From: Streptomyces sp. 130
Lineage (GTDB): Bacteria > Actinomycetota > Actinomycetes > Streptomycetales > Streptomycetaceae
NCBI RefSeq assembly: GCF_007096885.1
Contig: NZ_VJNO01000008.1
Location: forward strand, 62,001-126,000
DNA length: 64,000 nucleotides
Reading direction: 5' to 3'
This document shows, one piece after another, positions 62,653-64,000 of the stretch (position 1 is its first letter; the number at the start of each line of letters is the position of its first letter). A program made the translations under genes and the position numbers. Under the pieces are notes generated by a model. The model searched no databases and had not been told where the DNA came from. It worked only from the letters and a program-made list of their open reading frames with translations.

Positions 62653-63165
62653 TCACCGGCCGCGCGAAGTCGCCTCCCGGGCCGTGCGCGTGGACTCGAA
62701 GGTCACGTCACCGAGCTCGCACTCGGCGCCGCCCCACACCGGGACAGGGCCGGTGACCCGCCGGGACGCCGTGGCGCCCACCGCCAGATCGGCCACGGTC
62801 ACACCGCCCTCCCCCGCGTCCGCCCCACGCCCCCCGCCGCCCCGCAGGTCCCGGAACACCACGTGCACGGTGTACGTCCCGGGCCGCGCCGCCTCGCTCG
62901 TGACCCGTACGCCCGCCACCGGGCGGCCCGTCACCTCGTCCCGGGCACAGGAGGTGACGGTGACGTCCTCGACCGGGAACCGCAGGTTCTCGTGGACCCT
63001 GCCGGACACCCAGATGTACGCGAACAGGGTGCCGAGCAGGCCCACCACCGCCGCGCCGACCAGCCCGCCCACGGTGATCAGGGCCACCGTCCCGCCGCCC
63101 GTCCGGCGCCCGGGGAAGAGCGGCGGGCCGCCCTGCGACGTGTCCGGGTACGGCGGATACCGCAT
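62653..63165 (-). CDS. small membrane-anchored conserved protein
   Basis: 170 aa from ATG 63165. Short Pro-rich start, one membrane helix (ALITVGGLVGAAVVGLLGTL), then an extracellular beta domain with two Cys (VEDVTVTSCARDEVTGRPVA, GGAECELGDVTFESTRTA). It resembles FxLYD-type/transthyretin-like folds in design only. Converges with the gene at 62201. Confidence 0.68.
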   Translation of the reverse strand: MRYPPYPDTSQGGPPLFPGRRTGGGTVALITVGGLVGAAVVGLLGTLFAYIWVSGRVHENLRFPVEDVTVTSCARDEVTGRPVAGVRVTSEAARPGTYTVHVVFRDLRGGGGRGADAGEGGVTVADLAVGATASRRVTGPVPVWGGAECELGDVTFESTRTAREATSRGR

Positions 63166-63288
63166 GCCGACGCCCCCTCCGCCTCCGCGCACCGGCGGCG
63201 CGACCGGGGCAACCGTACGGCCGCGCGCATCACTCCCGTAACTCCGTAGGGTCACAACACCAGTACGAACAGGGCGGGTCGGACAGGC

Positions 63289-63321
63289 CGACGGCCCCCG
63301 AAGCGGCTTCGGGGGCCGTCG
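63289..63321 (-). terminator. pckG terminator
   Basis: CGACGGCCCCCGAAG and CTTCGGGGGCCGTCG form a perfect 15-bp stem with a 3-nt loop, 19 bp past the PEP carboxykinase stop. Confidence 0.8.
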
Positions 63322-63339
63322 CCGTGCGTACCCGAGGAC

Positions 63340-64000
63340 TCAGCCCAGGCGCTCGACCAGCGCGCGGTACTCGTCCCACAGCTCCTTCGGCGTGTGGTCG
63401 CCGAAGGTGTTGAGGTGCTCGGGGACCAGCGCCGCCTCCTCGCGCCAGACCTCCTTGTCGACCTTCAGCAGGAAGTCGAGGTCGGCCTCGGAGAGATCCA
63501 GGCCCTCGGTGTCGATCGAGCCCTTCGCGGGAAGGATGCCGATCGGCGATTCGACGCCCTCCGCCTTCCCCTCCAGGCGCTCGACGATCCACTTCAGGAC
63601 GCGGCTGTTCTCACCGAACCCGGGCCAGACGAACTTGCCCGCGTCGTTCTTGCGGAACCAGTTCACGTAGTAGATCTTCGGCAGCTTCGACTGGTCCGGC
63701 TTGTCGGCGCCGACCTTGAGCCAGTGGCCCATGTAGTCGCCCATGTTGTAGCCGCAGAACGGCAGCATGGCGAACGGGTCGCGGCGCAGCTCACCGACCT
63801 TGCCCTCGGCGGCGGCGGTCTTCTCGGAGGCGACGTTGGCGCCGAGGAAGACGCCGTGCTGCCAGTTGAAGGACTCGGTGACCAGCGGGACGGCGGAGGC
63901 GCGCCGGCCGCCGAAGAGGATGGCCGAGATCGGCACGCCCTTCGGGTCCTCCCACTCGGGCGCGATGATCGGGCACTGCCCGGCCGGCACGGTGAAGCGG
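63340..64000 (-). CDS. pckG: phosphoenolpyruvate carboxykinase (GTP), C-terminal part
   Basis: At least 220 C-terminal residues; the gene starts beyond the window. [20 protein letters not shown] and [13 protein letters not shown], then [20 protein letters not shown] with [16 protein letters not shown], are diagnostic of GTP-dependent PEPCK. It makes PEP from oxaloacetate for gluconeogenesis. The GTP P-loop lies outside the window. Confidence 0.96.
   Translation of the reverse strand, partial: RFTVPAGQCPIIAPEWEDPKGVPISAILFGGRRASAVPLVTESFNWQHGVFLGANVASEKTAAAEGKVGELRRDPFAMLPFCGYNMGDYMGHWLKVGADKPDQSKLPKIYYVNWFRKNDAGKFVWPGFGENSRVLKWIVERLEGKAEGVESPIGILPAKGSIDTEGLDLSEADLDFLLKVDKEVWREEAALVPEHLNTFGDHTPKELWDEYRALVERLG

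Overview
The window is very GC-rich chromosomal DNA from a Streptomyces-type actinobacterium. The evidence is strong codon bias with long spurious antisense ORFs, GTG/TTG starts, many 4-nt GTGA/ATGA gene overlaps, one rare TTA (bldA-type) codon, an oxyR/ahpC/ahpD block, a SpoIIE-type phosphatase-kinase, a DasR-like box before a chitinase, and a two-part actinobacterial Tad pilus locus. No rRNA, tRNA, CRISPR or prophage was seen.

Layout. 1-4961: tail of an M18 aminopeptidase, class II fumarase, a DUF402 protein, and a GAF/SpoIIE/ATPase regulator translationally coupled to a small ORF. 5054-12559: class A PBP, SPFH protein plus small RHH-like protein behind a palindromic operator, and PadR with a FtsX-type ABC exporter. 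12582-20974: OxyR divergent from AhpC-AhpD, AI-2E-type permease, a lytic-transglycosylase-like gene with a remarkable structured leader, PIN-PhoH, undecaprenyl diphosphate synthase, and an aldo/keto reductase. 21246-29367: small conserved proteins, a methyltransferase, the prepilin peptidase, DUF192, DinB, a MITE wedged between two convergent stop codons, a YihY-family protein, and an ABC-F protein with a long leader. 29482-31146: a secreted FG-GAP propeller.

31198-41745 (minus strand) is the Tad/Flp locus. In transcription order it holds a zinc-ribbon protein with the only TTA codon seen, CpaB, CpaE/TadZ, a TadE carrying eight 19-residue N-terminal repeats, a second TadE, CpaF, TadB and TadC. 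After a 231-bp gap come a Flp-like pilin, a TadG-like protein, a lipoprotein and an OmpA-domain protein. A decayed TnpB element sits between the last two. The locus is divergent from a chitinase whose promoter carries a DasR-like box.

43972-53232: a transmembrane Ser/Thr kinase, then a divergent D-amino-acid-type catabolic cluster (PfkB kinase, IclR, RidA, GntP permease against PLP deaminase and D-aminoacylase) around a palindrome-rich promoter. 53413-64000: secreted peptidoglycan-binding protein, DUF1206, a LuxR/TrmB-like regulator, a secreted trypsin-like protease, a coupled CPBP protease/histidine kinase/response regulator operon, a PLP aminotransferase, a small gene behind a Fur-like box, and the C-terminal part of GTP-dependent PEP carboxykinase.

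The best candidates for something new are the repeat-expanded TadE in a TTA-controlled Tad locus next to a chitin-controlled promoter, and the kissing-hairpin leader of the transglycosylase gene.
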